NCBI RefSeq assembly: GCF_914271545.1
Contig: NZ_CAJZAH010000001.1
Coordinates: 1,488,001 to 1,552,000 of the forward strand
Origin: Cupriavidus respiraculi
GTDB taxonomy: Bacteria; Pseudomonadota; Gammaproteobacteria; Burkholderiales; Burkholderiaceae
Direction of reading: 5' to 3'
DNA: 64,000 nucleotides
The stretch's first letter is position 1; every line of letters starts with the position of its first letter. The notes under the pieces are model-generated. The model saw only the letters and a list, made by a program, of their open reading frames with translations, was not told the origin of the DNA and made no database searches. Positions 9,336 to 17,569 of this stretch are shown here, one piece after another. The position numbers and the translations under genes were made by a program.

Positions 9336-10370
9336 TCAGCGGTCGGTACGGATGGGCCCGAATTCCACCGGCACCCACGCATAGCCCTTCGCTTCGGCCC
9401 TTACATGGCCAATGCCCGGGAACGGCAGATGCGCGCCGGCCACCCACAAGCGGTTGCGCGCGGCATCGGCGAACAGGCGCTTGCGCGTGCGTACCGCCTG
9501 GCGCGTATCCGTATCGAACTCCAGCGCGACATCCGGGCGGCGGAACTGCACCGCATGGCTGTGCACGATATCGCCCCACACCAGCAGGCTGTCCTTGCCC
9601 GACGTGAACAGATAACCGGTATGCCCCGGCGTATGGCCGGCGGCATCCACCGCGGCCACGCCGGGCACCAGTTCGTCGCCGGCGCGGTAGGCGCGGAGCC
9701 GGTTGGCCTCCCGGTACGGCGCCACGGCGTTGCGCGCCATCTCGAAGAAGGGCCGCGCGGCCTCCGGCGCCTGCTGTGCCTGCGCTTCGCTGAGCCAGAA
9801 GTCGGCGTCGGCCTGGTTCACGTGGAGGGTGGCATTGGGAAACAGCGCCTTGCCGTCGGCCACGAGGCCACACGTGTGGTCGGGATGCAGATGCGTCAGC
9901 AGCACGGTGTCGACCTGGCCCGGCTCATAGCCGGCCGCGCGCAGGTTCTCGGCGATGCGGCCCAGCGCCGGCCCGAAGCAAGACGGGCCAGCGCCCGCGT
10001 CGACCAGGATCAGGTTGGTACCCGTGTGGATCAGATAGGCATTGACCGCTGTCTGCACGCCCGGCGTGGCGGCCACGAACATGCGCGCCAGCAGGGTCTG
10101 CACTTCTCTCGCGCTGGTATTGCGCAGCAGCTTCGGGTCCAGGTCGATATAGCCGTCATAGAGCGCGGTGACCTCGAACTGCCCGACCATCATCCGGTAG
10201 AAGCCCGGCGCCTGCGCCTTGACCTGGGCCGGCGGGGCCGCCGCGGACTGTGCGCCGGCGGGCGCCACAAACGAAACGGCGCCCGCCAGGGCCAGCGCCG
10301 TGAAGACATGGAATGCGGATCGGCCCGCGGTGTTCGGTTGGCGACCAGCGGTCAGGTGCCGTGCTGACAT
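9336..10370 (-). CDS. Exported metallo-beta-lactamase-fold hydrolase
   Basis: This 344-residue protein has a hydrophobic N-terminal export signal (about residues 18-42, ending in AGAQ-SA) and an MBL-fold catalytic domain. The zinc motif is HLHPDHTCG (H-x-H-x-D-H), with the downstream histidine in AAGHTPGHTG and aspartate in VWGDIVHSHA. Exported members of this family include lactonase-like and beta-lactamase-like enzymes; the true substrate is unknown. Start ATG 10370 has AAGGGAG upstream. It lies 111 bp downstream of the Bug receptor stop, on the same strand, but a GC-rich hairpin lies between, so co-transcription is uncertain. Confidence 0.88.
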   Translation of the reverse strand: MSARHLTAGRQPNTAGRSAFHVFTALALAGAVSFVAPAGAQSAAAPPAQVKAQAPGFYRMMVGQFEVTALYDGYIDLDPKLLRNTSAREVQTLLARMFVAATPGVQTAVNAYLIHTGTNLILVDAGAGPSCFGPALGRIAENLRAAGYEPGQVDTVLLTHLHPDHTCGLVADGKALFPNATLHVNQADADFWLSEAQAQQAPEAARPFFEMARNAVAPYREANRLRAYRAGDELVPGVAAVDAAGHTPGHTGYLFTSGKDSLLVWGDIVHSHAVQFRRPDVALEFDTDTRQAVRTRKRLFADAARNRLWVAGAHLPFPGIGHVRAEAKGYAWVPVEFGPIRTDR

Positions 10371-10481
10371 GCGATGCTCCCTTCTTGGTGGAGAGGATTC
10401 GGAGGTTGAAGCCGCCGCCACTGTAGCACCGCATCGTCCGCCCGCGGGCGTTGCCGCGCCCGCGGGCGCCTGTCCCGGGGC

Positions 10482-11444
10482 TTATTCCGGCTGAATGTTG
10501 GCCGCCTTGATGATGCGGCCCCATTTCGTGGATTCGGCCTGCTGGAACTTGGCCAGCTCGGGCGGCGTGGTGGTGAAGACTTCTGTGCCGGTGCTCTGGT
10601 AGAAGTTGGACGCGGTCTCGCTCTTGGCCGCCTTCACCAGCATGGCGTTGAGCTTGGCGATCACCGGCTGCGGCGTGCCGGCCGGGGCGTAGGCCGCGAA
10701 CCAGTAGCTCATCTCGTAGCCCTTGACGCCGGCTTCATCGATGGTCGGCACGTTGGGCGCAAGCGGCGAGCGGGTCTTGCTCGATACGCCCAGCGCCTTG
10801 AGCTTGCCGCTCTTGACCTGCGGCAACCCGGTGGCGTTGTCGGTGATCATCATCTGGATCTGGTTGCCCAGCAGATCGGTGACCGCCAGCGGATTGCTCT
10901 TGTACGGCACGTGCAGCAGCTGCACCTGCGCCATCTGCTGGAACAGCTCGCCGGCGATGCGCGACGACGAGCTGCCGCTGCCGAAGCTGAGCTTGCCCGG
11001 TTCCTTCTTGGCCAGCGCGATGAATTCCGCCACCGTGTTCACCGGCAACTGGGGGTTGACCACCATGATCTGGCCGCCCTTGCCCAGCGCCGTAATCGGT
11101 GCAAAGTCCTTGACCGGATCGTAGGGCAGCTTCTTGTACAGATGCTCGTTCGCGGCGTGTGTGGTGTTGGTGGTGATCAGCACCGTATAGCCGTCGGGCG
11201 AGGCCTTGGCGACGTCGCTGGCCGCGATGAACCCGCTGCCGCCGGGCTTGTTGTCGACCACCACGGTCACCTTGGCGTCGGTGGTGATCGCCTGTCCCAG
11301 CGCACGCGCGAGCTGATCGGTGGCGCTGCCGGCCGCGAACGGCACGACGAAGCGGACGGGCTTGTCCGGGAATTCGGCGCGGGCCGCGCCAGCCAGCATC
11401 AGCAGCGCGGTGGCGGCGATCGAAACCTTGAGGAATCCGGGCAT
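10482..11444 (-). CDS. Bug-type (TTT) periplasmic solute-binding receptor
   Basis: This 320-residue orphan receptor of the Bug/TctC family has a signal peptide cleaved after ARA (about residue 23) and a mature N terminus EFPDKPVRFVVPFAAGSATDQLAR. It has the family motif ASPDGYTVL, a central LHVPYKSN segment, and ends in ANIQPE like the receptor at 926-1903. The two are clear paralogs but diverged. It is the distal gene of the AtuA-like cluster (122 bp after the previous stop). It therefore may import the same type of compound as that pair handles. No TctA/TctB gene is nearby. Confidence 0.9.
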   Translation of the reverse strand: MPGFLKVSIAATALLMLAGAARAEFPDKPVRFVVPFAAGSATDQLARALGQAITTDAKVTVVVDNKPGGSGFIAASDVAKASPDGYTVLITTNTTHAANEHLYKKLPYDPVKDFAPITALGKGGQIMVVNPQLPVNTVAEFIALAKKEPGKLSFGSGSSSSRIAGELFQQMAQVQLLHVPYKSNPLAVTDLLGNQIQMMITDNATGLPQVKSGKLKALGVSSKTRSPLAPNVPTIDEAGVKGYEMSYWFAAYAPAGTPQPVIAKLNAMLVKAAKSETASNFYQSTGTEVFTTTPPELAKFQQAESTKWGRIIKAANIQPE

Positions 11445-11566
11445 GGTGAAGTCTCCTGTCTGAACTTTTCTAGTGAGTCAAAACGCATTGCATTGCGGTG
11501 GTGCTTGCGTGGGCGCGGCGCCAAGCCGGCGCAGGCCATCGCGGCGGAAGCGTGCCTCGCGGCGGA

Positions 11567-11908
11567 CTAGTCCGATTCCATCATGCGAGGCGGAGCGGGA
11601 ATGTCGAGCTGCAGCAGCAGGAAGGCGAGCGCCTTGCCGTGCGTGTCCAGATTCAGCGCGTCGTTGACGCCGCCATCGAGCACGCCGTCCAGCACGAAGT
11701 TCATCGCCTGTATCGAGGGCACGACGTAGCGACGCACGCTGGTGGGGCGGCGGTGGGCGAACAGCGCGCGTACGGCGTCCTCGGTGACATGCGCCAGCAG
11801 ATGATCGAAGTCGCGCGCATCGTAGGCGATGACGCTGATGTTGGAGCGGTCGCCCTTGTCGCCGGTGCGGCCGTGGGCAAGGCGGTATAGCGCAACGGTG
11901 CGGCTCAT
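11567..11908 (-). CDS. AtuA C-terminal-like small subunit
   Basis: This 113-residue protein matches the AtuA-like ferredoxin-fold partner found as a separate small protein or as the C-terminal domain of AtuA proteins. The conserved block ALYRLAHGRTGDKGDRSNISVIAY lies near its start (about residues 6-29). Its ATG at 11908 overlaps the stop of the large AtuA-like gene by 4 bp (ATGA), so the two are co-translated and probably form a complex. In Pseudomonas, atu genes serve acyclic terpene (citronellol/geraniol) use. The local substrate is not evident. Confidence 0.82.
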   Translation of the reverse strand: MSRTVALYRLAHGRTGDKGDRSNISVIAYDARDFDHLLAHVTEDAVRALFAHRRPTSVRRYVVPSIQAMNFVLDGVLDGGVNDALNLDTHGKALAFLLLQLDIPAPPRMMESD

Positions 11909-13269
11909 GGCTCGATCCAGGTATGCGAGGGGGACACGGCGGCGCGCGGCACCAGGCACGACATGGCGTTCAGGCGCCGGCGCAGCGCGGTGCGCACGCC
12001 GCCGCCGCCCGCCGGACCGCAGGTGTAGAGCGCGTTCACCTCGCGCAGCAGGGTATCGGCCACGGCCTTGTCGTCGTGCGCGAGCGCGGCGCGCAACCGG
12101 ACGTCCTGCGCCTGCGCCTCATGGGGCTGTGGCTGTGCGAGCCGCGTGCCGGCATCGTCGGCCAGCACGCTGATCACGCCGATGAGGTCGAAGCGGATAT
12201 TGCCATCGTGGCCGAGCATGGCCATGCGCTTGCGCACGATATCGGCGGCCAGGCGGGCCCGCGCGGCCGCGTTCGGGCCCGCGTACGAGATCTCACCCTC
12301 CGCGATCCAGCCGCCTTCGTAGAACAGGTTGGCCTTCAGGCTGTCCGGCCGGGCGCGGCCGGCGATATTGCGCACCGCCACGCGGTCCGGGCCGAGCTGC
12401 TCGACCGTGACCGCGCTGATATCCGCGACCACGTCCGGCGTCAGGTACGCCGCCGGGTCGTGGACTTCGTACAGCAGCTGTTCCTTGACCGTGCGCAAGT
12501 CGACGCAACCGCCTGTATTGGCGGCCTTGGTGATCTCGATGTCGCCGTCGGCATCCAGGCGAACAATGGGATAGCCGACCGCATGCACGTCCGGGACGTC
12601 CTTCATGCCCGGGTCGGCGAAGTAGCCGCCGCTCGCCTGGGCGCCGCACTCGAGCAGATGGCCGGCCATGGTGGCGCGGGCGAGGCGGTCCCAGTCCTGC
12701 CACGACCAGCCGAAATGCGCCATCGCGGGCCCGACGGCGAGCGCGGGGTCCGCGACGCGCCCGCACACCACCACCTGCGCGCCGGCGGACAGGGCCTGCG
12801 CGATGGCCTGGGCGCCGATATAGGCGTTGGCACAGACGAAGCGCGCCTCGGGAAACGACTCGCCGACGATGCCGCGCAGCAGCGCGCGGCCATCGGCATG
12901 CGAGAGATCGTCGCCCTCGACCACCGCCACCCGCGGCGCGGGCAGGCCCAGCTCGGCAGCCAGCGCCTGTACGCGCCGGGCGGCGGCGCGCGGATTGGCC
13001 GCGCCGAAGTTGCCGACGATAGGAATGCCGTTGGCCAGGCACAGGCCCAGCACCGGCGTGAGCAGCGCATCGAGCAGCGGCTCGTAGCCATGCGCGGGAT
13101 CGTTGCGCCGCGCCAGTTGGGCCAGCGCCAGCGTGCGTTCGGCCAGCGTCTCGAAGATCAGCGCGGCGGGGCCGCCCGCAGCGATCAGCGTGCGCACGAC
13201 TGGCAGGGCGGCGTCGATACGGTCGCCCGAGAAACCGGCGCCCGAACCGATCAGCAGGGGAACGGTCAT
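11905..13269 (-). CDS. AtuA-like large protein (DUF1446 family)
   Basis: This 454-residue protein belongs to the acyclic terpene utilisation AtuA family. Recognisable blocks are the N-terminal LLIGSGAGFSGDR, GNFGAANP, VCGRVADPAL, HLLECGAQASGGYFADPG, and the late GGWIAEGEISYAGPNA. The biochemical function of the family is not settled. The local cluster is AtuA-large, AtuA-small, Bug receptor, with a divergent LysR regulator 165 bp upstream: a self-contained uptake/catabolism unit without the rest of a terpene pathway, so I would not assume terpenes as substrate. The ATG at 13269 is well supported by the family N terminus. Confidence 0.85.
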   Translation of the reverse strand: MTVPLLIGSGAGFSGDRIDAALPVVRTLIAAGGPAALIFETLAERTLALAQLARRNDPAHGYEPLLDALLTPVLGLCLANGIPIVGNFGAANPRAAARRVQALAAELGLPAPRVAVVEGDDLSHADGRALLRGIVGESFPEARFVCANAYIGAQAIAQALSAGAQVVVCGRVADPALAVGPAMAHFGWSWQDWDRLARATMAGHLLECGAQASGGYFADPGMKDVPDVHAVGYPIVRLDADGDIEITKAANTGGCVDLRTVKEQLLYEVHDPAAYLTPDVVADISAVTVEQLGPDRVAVRNIAGRARPDSLKANLFYEGGWIAEGEISYAGPNAAARARLAADIVRKRMAMLGHDGNIRFDLIGVISVLADDAGTRLAQPQPHEAQAQDVRLRAALAHDDKAVADTLLREVNALYTCGPAGGGGVRTALRRRLNAMSCLVPRAAVSPSHTWIEP

Positions 13270-13388
13270 GGTGGCGATGCCAGAAGGCAGCGAGACAGCA
13301 TAGTGGAAACCACCGGGGGCGCGCGGGTTGGGCGGGCACAGCGGCTGGTGATGGCATTCTAGGCCCGCGCCCCATTCCCGAAAAACGG

Positions 13389-13403
13389 ATTATTTGGATT
13401 AAT
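13389..13403. promoter_or_regulatory. Candidate LysR operator (T-N11-A)
   Basis: The 15-mer ATTA-N7-TAAT is a T-N11-A interrupted dyad typical of LysR binding sites. It lies 32 bp before the LysR start at 13435 and about 120 bp before the divergent AtuA-like operon, in an AT-rich patch that stands out from its surroundings. Confidence 0.55.
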
Positions 13404-13434
13404 CTATCGATCCGTCAAATGAATTCCGCCGTCC

Positions 13435-14331
13435 ATGAACCTCTCGGTCAAGCATCTGCGCGCCTTTGTCGCGCTCGCCGCGCACCGCAACTTCACGCGC
13501 GCGGCGCAGGCCTGCCATCTGTCGCAGTCCGCGTTCAGCGCGTTGATCCAGACGCTGGAGGAGCAGGCCGGCGCGCGGCTGTTCGAACGGACCACGCGTT
13601 CGGTGGAGCTCAGCGTCGAGGGCAAGCGCTTCGAGGACGTGGCGGCGCGCCTGCTCAGCGATTTCGAGACGGCGTTCGCCGAGCTGCGCGACCATGCCGA
13701 GCGCCGCAAGGGCCGGGTCGCGATCGCGGCGCTGCCTTCCATCGCCGCCGGCGACCTGCCGCCGATCCTGGCCGCTTTCCGCCAGCGCTATCCCGGCATC
13801 GCGATGGAGCTGTTCGACCTGCTGGCCGATGGCTGCATCGACCTCGTGCGGCGCGGCCGCGTCGACCTGGCGCTGGCACCCGCACCGGCGCAGGACCGTG
13901 ACCTGCGCATCGAGCCGCTGATCGCCGATACGTTTCACCTCGTGTGTCCGGCGGACCATCCGCTGGCCAGCCGCAAGCGCATTCCGCCGCAGGCGCTGGC
14001 CGGCCTGCCGTTCATCCAGCTCTCGCGCACCAGCAGCGTGCGCCAGCACCTGGATGCCGCGCTGCATCCGCTCAAGCTCAACGGCGTGATGGAGGTGGAG
14101 CACCTGGCCACCGTGGCGGGATTGGTGGCGGCGGGGCTGGGCGTGACCGCGGTGCCCGCGCTCGCGCTGTTCCAGTTTCGCCTGGAGGGCCTGGCGGTCA
14201 GGCCGCTGCAGATGCCTTCGCTGGTGCGCGACATCTGCCTGATACGGCTGAAGGACCGGGGCGATTCCGCCGCGGCGGCGGCGATGGTGGAGTGCCTGCA
14301 CGCCCATTTCGGCAAGCGGCGGGCTTCGTGA
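13435..14331 (+). CDS. LysR-family transcriptional regulator
   Basis: This 298-residue regulator has an N-terminal helix-turn-helix (residues about 4-62, NFTRAAQACHLSQSAFSALI) and a co-inducer domain with VAIAALPSIAAGDLPPIL at its start. It is divergent from the AtuA-like/Bug operon and is its likely regulator, with a T-N11-A dyad between them. It converges on the SDR gene with a 22-bp gap. ATG 13435 gives the standard LysR N terminus. Confidence 0.9.
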   Translation: MNLSVKHLRAFVALAAHRNFTRAAQACHLSQSAFSALIQTLEEQAGARLFERTTRSVELSVEGKRFEDVAARLLSDFETAFAELRDHAERRKGRVAIAALPSIAAGDLPPILAAFRQRYPGIAMELFDLLADGCIDLVRRGRVDLALAPAPAQDRDLRIEPLIADTFHLVCPADHPLASRKRIPPQALAGLPFIQLSRTSSVRQHLDAALHPLKLNGVMEVEHLATVAGLVAAGLGVTAVPALALFQFRLEGLAVRPLQMPSLVRDICLIRLKDRGDSAAAAAMVECLHAHFGKRRAS

Positions 14332-14353
14332 TGGCGCCGTGCCGAAATGCGGC

Positions 14354-15121
14354 TCAGAAGTGTGCCAGGTAGCCGCCGTCGACCGCCAGCACATGGCCGG
14401 TGATGTACGAGGCCGCGGGCGAGGCGAGGAACACCGCCGCGCCGGCGACCTCGTCCGGCTGGCCCCAGCGGCCAAGCGCGGTGCGCTGCCTGAGCCAGTC
14501 CGCCACGCTTTCGTCGGCCACCATCGGCTGGTTCGGCTCGGTGGCGAAGTAGCCGGGGGCGATGGCGTTGACGGTGACGCCGTCGCGGCCCAGGTCCGCG
14601 GCCATCGCGCGCGTCAGCGCATCGAGGCCGCCTTTCGTTGCGGGGTACAGCACGTCGCCCGCGCGGGCCACCTGCCCCGCGATGGAGCTGACGTTGACGA
14701 TGCGGCCGTAGCCGCCGCGCCCCATCCGCGCCGCCGCCTGCCGGCACAGCGCATAGGGCGCGACGAGGTTGGTTTCCAGCATCTCGCGCAGGTCTGCCGC
14801 GCCCAGATGCGCCATGGTCTGGCGGTTACGGGCGCCGGCATTGTTGACGAGGATGTCCAGTCGCGCGTGCGCTGCGTCGATGCGTTCGAAGGCGCGCGCG
14901 CCGGCCGCCTCGTCGGTGATGTCCAGCACCAGTGCCTCGGCGCTGCCGCCGCGATCGCGCAGCATCGCCACGGCGGCATCGACACGCTGCGCACTGCGCG
15001 CGGCGACGATGACATGGGCGCCGGCATCGGCCATCCCCGCCGCGATCGCCAGACCCAGGCCTTGGGCGCCGCCGGTCACCAGCGCGACACGGCCTTGCAG
15101 GGAAAAGAGTGAGGTCGTCAT
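14354..15121 (-). CDS. Short-chain dehydrogenase/reductase
   Basis: This 255-residue classical SDR has the Rossmann motif TGGAQGLG (about residues 18-25) and NNAG at about residue 91. The catalytic serine lies in NVSSIAG and the catalytic pair in YPATKGG (Y-x3-K). The tail AVDGGYLAHF is typical of the gluconate 5-dehydrogenase/3-oxoacyl reductase-like branch. It would catalyse an NAD(P)-dependent alcohol/ketone conversion on a small sugar acid or similar. ATG 15121 gives the normal SDR N terminus. No operon partner points to the substrate. Confidence 0.9.
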   Translation of the reverse strand: MTTSLFSLQGRVALVTGGAQGLGLAIAAGMADAGAHVIVAARSAQRVDAAVAMLRDRGGSAEALVLDITDEAAGARAFERIDAAHARLDILVNNAGARNRQTMAHLGAADLREMLETNLVAPYALCRQAAARMGRGGYGRIVNVSSIAGQVARAGDVLYPATKGGLDALTRAMAADLGRDGVTVNAIAPGYFATEPNQPMVADESVADWLRQRTALGRWGQPDEVAGAAVFLASPAASYITGHVLAVDGGYLAHF

Positions 15122-15155
15122 CCGCGGAAATATACCGCAGGCCCGGATGCGACAA

Positions 15156-15181
15156 GGGCGCCGCACGCGCGTGCGGCGCCC
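15156..15181. terminator. Perfect 26-bp GC palindrome
   Basis: Eleven-base arms (15156-15166 and 15171-15181) flank a GCGC centre that is itself palindromic. It lies after the stop of the DUF1269-type gene and 35 bp upstream of the SDR start on the same strand. It could end transcription of the former, but it lacks a long U-run. Confidence 0.4.
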
Positions 15182-15229
15182 TCGTGGGTCAGCCTGTGGG
15201 CCGGGCGCGTCCGGCCCAGTCGCAGCGGC

Positions 15230-15742
15230 TCAGGGGAACGCAGGCACCGCGGGGTCCATGCCCGCGAAACGCGCCTCCGGATGCTTGCTGCGCAGCAGCG
15301 TTTCGATTTCCTCGCAGCGGCCGCGCGGCACGTCCACCATCAGCAGGATGCGTCCGTCCTCGATATCACCCTGGAAGGACTTCAGCCGGCTGTTGGGTGC
15401 GGAACTGCCGATCATGCTGGAGGCCCACGCGCCGAACACCGCGCCCAGCACGGCGAGCACGCCGACCAGTCCCCACTGCGGCGTGTCGCTTACGATCGGG
15501 AACATCGCCACCACGACACCGGCCGCCACGCCCACCGCACCGCCGACCATCAGGCCCATCTCGGCGGCATGCACGATATCCGAGGTCTGGAACAGATTGG
15601 CTTCGTGCAGCCCGGTCATGTCCTCGCCATCGCGCGCGACGAAATGGATGTGCCTGTTCTCGATTCGCGCCAGCAGCAGGTCGTCCATGGTGCGACGCGC
15701 GCTGGTCGTGTCGGGTAGCAGCCAGAATATCCGTTTGCGCAT
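15230..15742 (-). CDS. DUF1269-type membrane-associated protein
   Basis: This 170-residue protein has no signal peptide. A glycine-rich hydrophobic pair of segments (about residues 64-88 and 93-114, GGAVGVAAGVVVAMF and LVGVLAVLGAVFGAWASS) sits between two small alpha/beta halves. The second half ends with ILLMVDVPRGRCEEIETLL, like the flanking ferredoxin-like folds of DUF1269/general stress-like proteins. The function is not established. The gene is separated from the secretion operon upstream by 239 bp and a large hairpin, so it is probably transcribed on its own. Confidence 0.75.
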   Translation of the reverse strand: MRKRIFWLLPDTTSARRTMDDLLLARIENRHIHFVARDGEDMTGLHEANLFQTSDIVHAAEMGLMVGGAVGVAAGVVVAMFPIVSDTPQWGLVGVLAVLGAVFGAWASSMIGSSAPNSRLKSFQGDIEDGRILLMVDVPRGRCEEIETLLRSKHPEARFAGMDPAVPAFP

Positions 15743-15912
15743 GGCTCTCTCCTTAACTCATGCTCTCGCCGACCGTCCCGAATCTTGCCCGGCGGCGCGC
15801 CTGACATCGGGCCGGAGTTATCTCGTTGTACGCCACGAGACCCGCAAGCGCAAGCAGACACGGCGCCCCGCCGGGCACCGTGCCTGCCTCGCGTCACGTC
15901 CTCGAATGGACA

Positions 15913-15952
15913 AGCGCCGCGGGGCCGTCACGACGGTGACGGACGCGGCGCT
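15913..15952. terminator. Long hairpin after the secretion operon
   Basis: Outer arms AGCGCCGCG/CGCGGCGCT (15913-15921 and 15944-15952) and inner arms CCGTCAC/GTGACGG form a long two-part stem with a 4-base loop. It lies 30 bp after the stop of the FapF-like gene. It is a plausible transcription end or 3'-stabilising structure, without a clear U-run. Confidence 0.5.
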
Positions 15953-15981
15953 GCGAACTTGCGCTGTGGGTAAGGCGCGGC

Positions 15982-17403
15982 TCAGAAAGTGATAGGCAGC
16001 CGCACGTTGACCTGCAGGTCCGGCGTATCTCGGGTGAGGCCCGCGCCCACCGACAGGTTCAGCGTATAGCGGTCGTTGAAGCGGTACGAATAGCCGACCA
16101 GCAACGTGCCCTGCGTGATGCGCACCGAGCCGGGGACGCGTTGGCCGTTCTGCTTGGTCGGCCAGATGATGGCCTGGTCGTAGCCGATGCTGAAGGAGGC
16201 CCGCTCGTTCAGCGACAGGCCCATGCCGAAGTTGAAGCCGAAGATATCGCCCGGCGCGATCTTGCCCAGCGACTCGGTCTCGCCGTTGAGCACCGTGCGG
16301 CTGACGTTGTCGCGCGAGAAGTTGTGCAGATAGCTGAAGCTGCCGAAGAACACCGCCGGATCGCTCGGCAGCAGCCACGTGATGCCGGGCTGGATCGCGT
16401 GAAAGCCCGTACCGGTCGGCAGGCCCAGCGGCAGGCCCGTGCCCGTGGTGTTGCCCACGCAGCGCTGCACGCAGTCGGTCACCACCTCGAACGGGCTCTT
16501 GCCGGTATTGGACTTGTAGCGCAGCCAGCCGACGAAGTACGGCATGCGCTCGTTGCCGTAGTTGAGCTGGTAGCGCAGCGTGGCCTCGACATCGCCCAGG
16601 CCGCTGCCGCTCGCGTCGAATACGTTGTCCACGGCGGTGCCGGTAAAGACCTCGCGGCTGATGGTCGAGCCCGAACTGCGCACGTACGGCACCTTGGCCT
16701 CGATCTCCAGGCGCTTGGTGATGCCGTAGCGCAGCGCAACGGAGGCGACATACGTCGACGTCTTGACCTCGCGCACGTCGATCAGGCCGATCAGGATGGC
16801 CGGAATGACCGAATAGCCGACCAGCGCCACGCGGTTGTTCGACGAATAGCCGTACTGGAACGCCGGCTCCACCACCAGCTTGCCCACCGGCGTCAGCACG
16901 CCAGGCTGGTCGAAGATCGGGGCGATTTCCGGTGGCCGCGTATCGGACTCGGGTGGCTTGCCCACCGGCTGCTGGGCATCGGCCTGCGCCACGGTCACGT
17001 CGCCCTGCCTTGGCGGGGGAGCGGCCTGCGCGTTCGTGGGCACGCCCGTGGTGTTTGGAATGCCCGTCATGCCGCTGGCGGCGGCAGGCGCCGTGGCCGC
17101 GCCCGTGGCGATATCGCCGCCCGTCACGCCGGTACCGGGGCCGCGCTGGCCGCCCCGCTTGTTCGACAGCACATCGACGCCCAGCACGCTGCGCAGTTCG
17201 CGGATGGTGGCCTCCTGCTCGGCCATCGAGCGCTTCATGGCCTCCAGCGCCGCGGCCTGCTGCGCGACCTCCTTCTTCAGCGCATCGAGCCGCGCCGCGG
17301 TGGGCCCGTCGTCGGGCGCTGTCTGGGCCTGCGCCAGACCCCCGAGCAATAGCAACGTCGAGCACCCCGCTTGCCGGATGCCCCGCAGTGACTTGTTCTT
17401 CAT
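15982..17403 (-). CDS. FapF-like outer-membrane secretion barrel
   Basis: This 473-residue exported protein has a signal peptide (to about residue 27, AQA-QT) and an N-terminal coiled coil (about 34-75, with ALKKEVAQQAAALEAMKRSM). A Pro/Gly/Thr-rich linker follows (about 80-165), then a beta-barrel domain of alternating polar/apolar strands ending in VRLPITF with terminal Phe. Coiled coil, linker and barrel is the architecture of FapF, the trimeric outer-membrane pore that secretes Fap amyloid subunits in Pseudomonas. Identity is inferred from architecture and from the neighbouring C39 peptidase. GGAGG precedes ATG 17403; the in-frame ATG at 17460 lacks such a site. It is the last gene of the operon. 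Confidence 0.75.
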   Translation of the reverse strand: MKNKSLRGIRQAGCSTLLLLGGLAQAQTAPDDGPTAARLDALKKEVAQQAAALEAMKRSMAEQEATIRELRSVLGVDVLSNKRGGQRGPGTGVTGGDIATGAATAPAAASGMTGIPNTTGVPTNAQAAPPPRQGDVTVAQADAQQPVGKPPESDTRPPEIAPIFDQPGVLTPVGKLVVEPAFQYGYSSNNRVALVGYSVIPAILIGLIDVREVKTSTYVASVALRYGITKRLEIEAKVPYVRSSGSTISREVFTGTAVDNVFDASGSGLGDVEATLRYQLNYGNERMPYFVGWLRYKSNTGKSPFEVVTDCVQRCVGNTTGTGLPLGLPTGTGFHAIQPGITWLLPSDPAVFFGSFSYLHNFSRDNVSRTVLNGETESLGKIAPGDIFGFNFGMGLSLNERASFSIGYDQAIIWPTKQNGQRVPGSVRITQGTLLVGYSYRFNDRYTLNLSVGAGLTRDTPDLQVNVRLPITF

Positions 17404-17569
17404 GGCGTCTTCCTCCCGGGACGGCGGACTGTTGTGCAGGAGTCCGCGACCTGCCTGCATGGCATTCGCTCCTTGCCTACCTCATCGCGTTTCCTCTCGT
17501 TTTCGGGCCGGTCTCCGCGCCGGCCTCATGCTTGCCGCATGGCTTGGTACCGCGGGCCCGCCTTCCCCC

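Noticed and set aside
10441-10478. Repeated GCCCGCGGGC palindromes as a terminator after the Bug gene
   Set aside because: GC palindromes of this size are common here and no U-run follows; the role is unproven.
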